The notes below the pieces were generated by a model. The model was not told the origin of the DNA. It did not search any database and saw only the letters and a program-made list of their open reading frames with translations. Position numbers and translations under genes: made by a program. From DATLRC01 sp035534895 (lineage in GTDB: Bacteria > Patescibacteriota > Saccharimonadia > Saccharimonadales > UBA4665), in NCBI GenBank assembly GCA_035534895.1, contig DATLRC010000004.1, positions 1 to 13,306 of the forward strand: a stretch of 13,306 bases of DNA, given 5' to 3'. Shown piece by piece: positions 12,828 to 13,306 of the stretch (the stretch's first letter is position 1; each line of letters starts with the position of its first letter).

Positions 12828-12858
12828 AGTTCTAATTTCGTGCACTATGCCCAGCCAA
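12828..12858 (+). repeat. Spaced motif AGTTC-N17-CCCAGCCAA, copy 3
   Basis: AGTTC (12828-12832) and CCCAGCCAA (12850-12858) with the same 17-base spacing as the two other copies. No T-run hairpin follows here; the downstream side runs into the transposase remnant, which may have replaced it. Confidence 0.5.
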
Positions 12859-13010
12859 AACTACTAGAGATCTACTATGGAGACGCCCGTTTTCACTGAC
12901 ACTTTTCTAGCCCAATCTAACAATCGATCGAATTGTGCATCTCTAGCGGCCAATCCCACTTCGTACTTATCGATACGCCCAATAAAGCCATCGATAGTAT
13001 TAATCAGGTG

Positions 13011-13103
13011 ATGCTTGACCAAGCAGTGGAAGAGATTAATACTAGACCGCGTAAACGACTCGGCTACCAAACGCCAGAGGCAGTAATTAAGCGAAACTGG
13101 TAG
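13011..13103 (+). pseudogene. C-terminal remnant of an IS30-type transposase
   Basis: The last 30 codons before TAG (13101-13103) encode AVEEINTRPRKRLGYQTPEA followed by VIKRNW. The INTRPRKRLGYQTPEAV block is the hallmark end of IS30-family transposases. The same frame stays open back to a TAA near 12918, but that part does not resemble the DDE domain, and the catalytic region is missing. The element is therefore a decayed tail. Other frames across 12864-13100 give no better protein. Confidence 0.6.
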
Positions 13104-13138
13104 TGTTGCAATTCGGGTTAGAGTCTAGGCCTTAAGTC

Positions 13139-13167
13139 TTGTTTATTAGTCTAATTCTTTATATAGA
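13139..13167 (+). promoter_or_regulatory. Probable sigma-70-type promoter for the last gene
   Basis: TTGTTT (13139-13144) and TATAGA (13162-13167) are 17 bp apart. The leader to the ATG at 13252 would be about 78 nt. Confidence 0.45.
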
Positions 13168-13251
13168 TGCCGGTACTCAAATAGATCGTAGACACTTCCG
13201 ACTTGTAGAATAGGTTTGTAACTAACTAAATCTACAAAGGAGGACAATAAT

Positions 13252-13306
13252 ATGTCTAACCGTGTCGGATCGTCTACGATCTATTCAACAATACTACCAA
13301 ATAATG
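13252..13306 (+). CDS. 5' end of a gene running off the window
   Basis: An excellent ribosome-binding site, AAAGGAGG, lies eight bases before the ATG. The 18 codons present (MSNRVGSSTIYSTILPNN) contain no stop and continue past the window. Too little is visible to name a family. Confidence 0.6.
   Translation, partial: MSNRVGSSTIYSTILPNN

Noticed and set aside
12648..12845. - strand frame containing the third motif copy
   Set aside because: It is mostly antisense to the hydrolase gene; the WLG residues follow simply from the 8-base box.
3265..12858. Reading the motif copies as integron attC sites or tRNA 3' ends
   Set aside because: The integron core GTTRRRY/RYYYAAC is not evident and no integrase is present; the GTTC-to-CCA distance is 29, not the 24 of tRNAs, in these three copies.
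12864..13070. 68-codon - strand frame
   Set aside because: It overlaps the IS30-type transposase tail, whose motif on the + strand is unmistakable.
1..13306. CRISPR arrays, rRNA genes and intact tRNA genes
   Set aside because: No regularly spaced repeats, rRNA segments or complete cloverleaf sequences could be found on either strand.

Overview
The window reads as an accessory (island-like) stretch of a bacterial chromosome. Proteins are short and compact, many genes are tiny Cys/His-rich or single-helix proteins, Shine-Dalgarno sites are mostly clear (AAGGAG, AGGGG), and two promoters sit so close to their ATG that the mRNAs look leaderless. UGA, UAG and UAA all act as stops. A Patescibacteria/CPR (Saccharibacteria-like) host fits the style and the gene mix, but no marker gene is present, so this is an inference of moderate-to-low confidence.

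Layout: 1-553 holds no gene but contains tRNA 3'-end-like remnants, a terminator-like hairpin and a strong promoter. 554-1998 (+) carries a DMT/EamA permease and a conserved hypothetical protein with its own leaderless promoter. 2009-3197 (-) carries a uridine-kinase-like P-loop kinase and a one-HKD phospholipase-D-type protein. 3449-7591 (-) is one eight-gene metal/thiol-stress operon: ArsR-type regulator, glutaredoxin, double C2H2 protein, a 33-aa CxxC/His mini-protein, a MerA/Lpd-like flavin disulfide reductase, a CELC hypothetical protein, a 55-aa five-cysteine protein and an ArsP/DUF318-type permease. Several starts are coupled by overlaps (ATGA, 8 bp, 17 bp). The two smallest genes are easily missed. 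7729-8304 (-) is a membrane-anchored Mrr-type nuclease. 8625-10414 (-) is a cell-surface operon: a 54-aa one-helix protein, a signal-peptide cupredoxin-like protein with a Pro/Thr stalk and C-terminal helix, a Cys-less cupredoxin and a DoxX-like membrane protein. 10477-12010 contains an IS110-family element with a probable bridge-RNA hairpin, lying against the 3' end of a broken gene. 12176-12796 (+) is an alpha/beta hydrolase, followed by an IS30-type transposase tail and the first codons of a new gene (13252 onward).

The most unusual signal is a spaced intergenic motif, AGTTC-N17-CCCAGCCAA. It occurs three times on the + strand (3265, 8412, 12828) with identical spacing. Two copies are followed by hairpins with T-runs although no + strand gene ends there. 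A fourth, diverged locus at 232 shares about 80% identity over 53 nt with the 3287 copy and joins a tRNA-like 3' end. These sites separate the window into gene blocks, which suggests a repeated small-RNA/terminator element or old recombination sites. On the opposite strand two of them lie in open but startless frames that run into the starts of the two nuclease genes.
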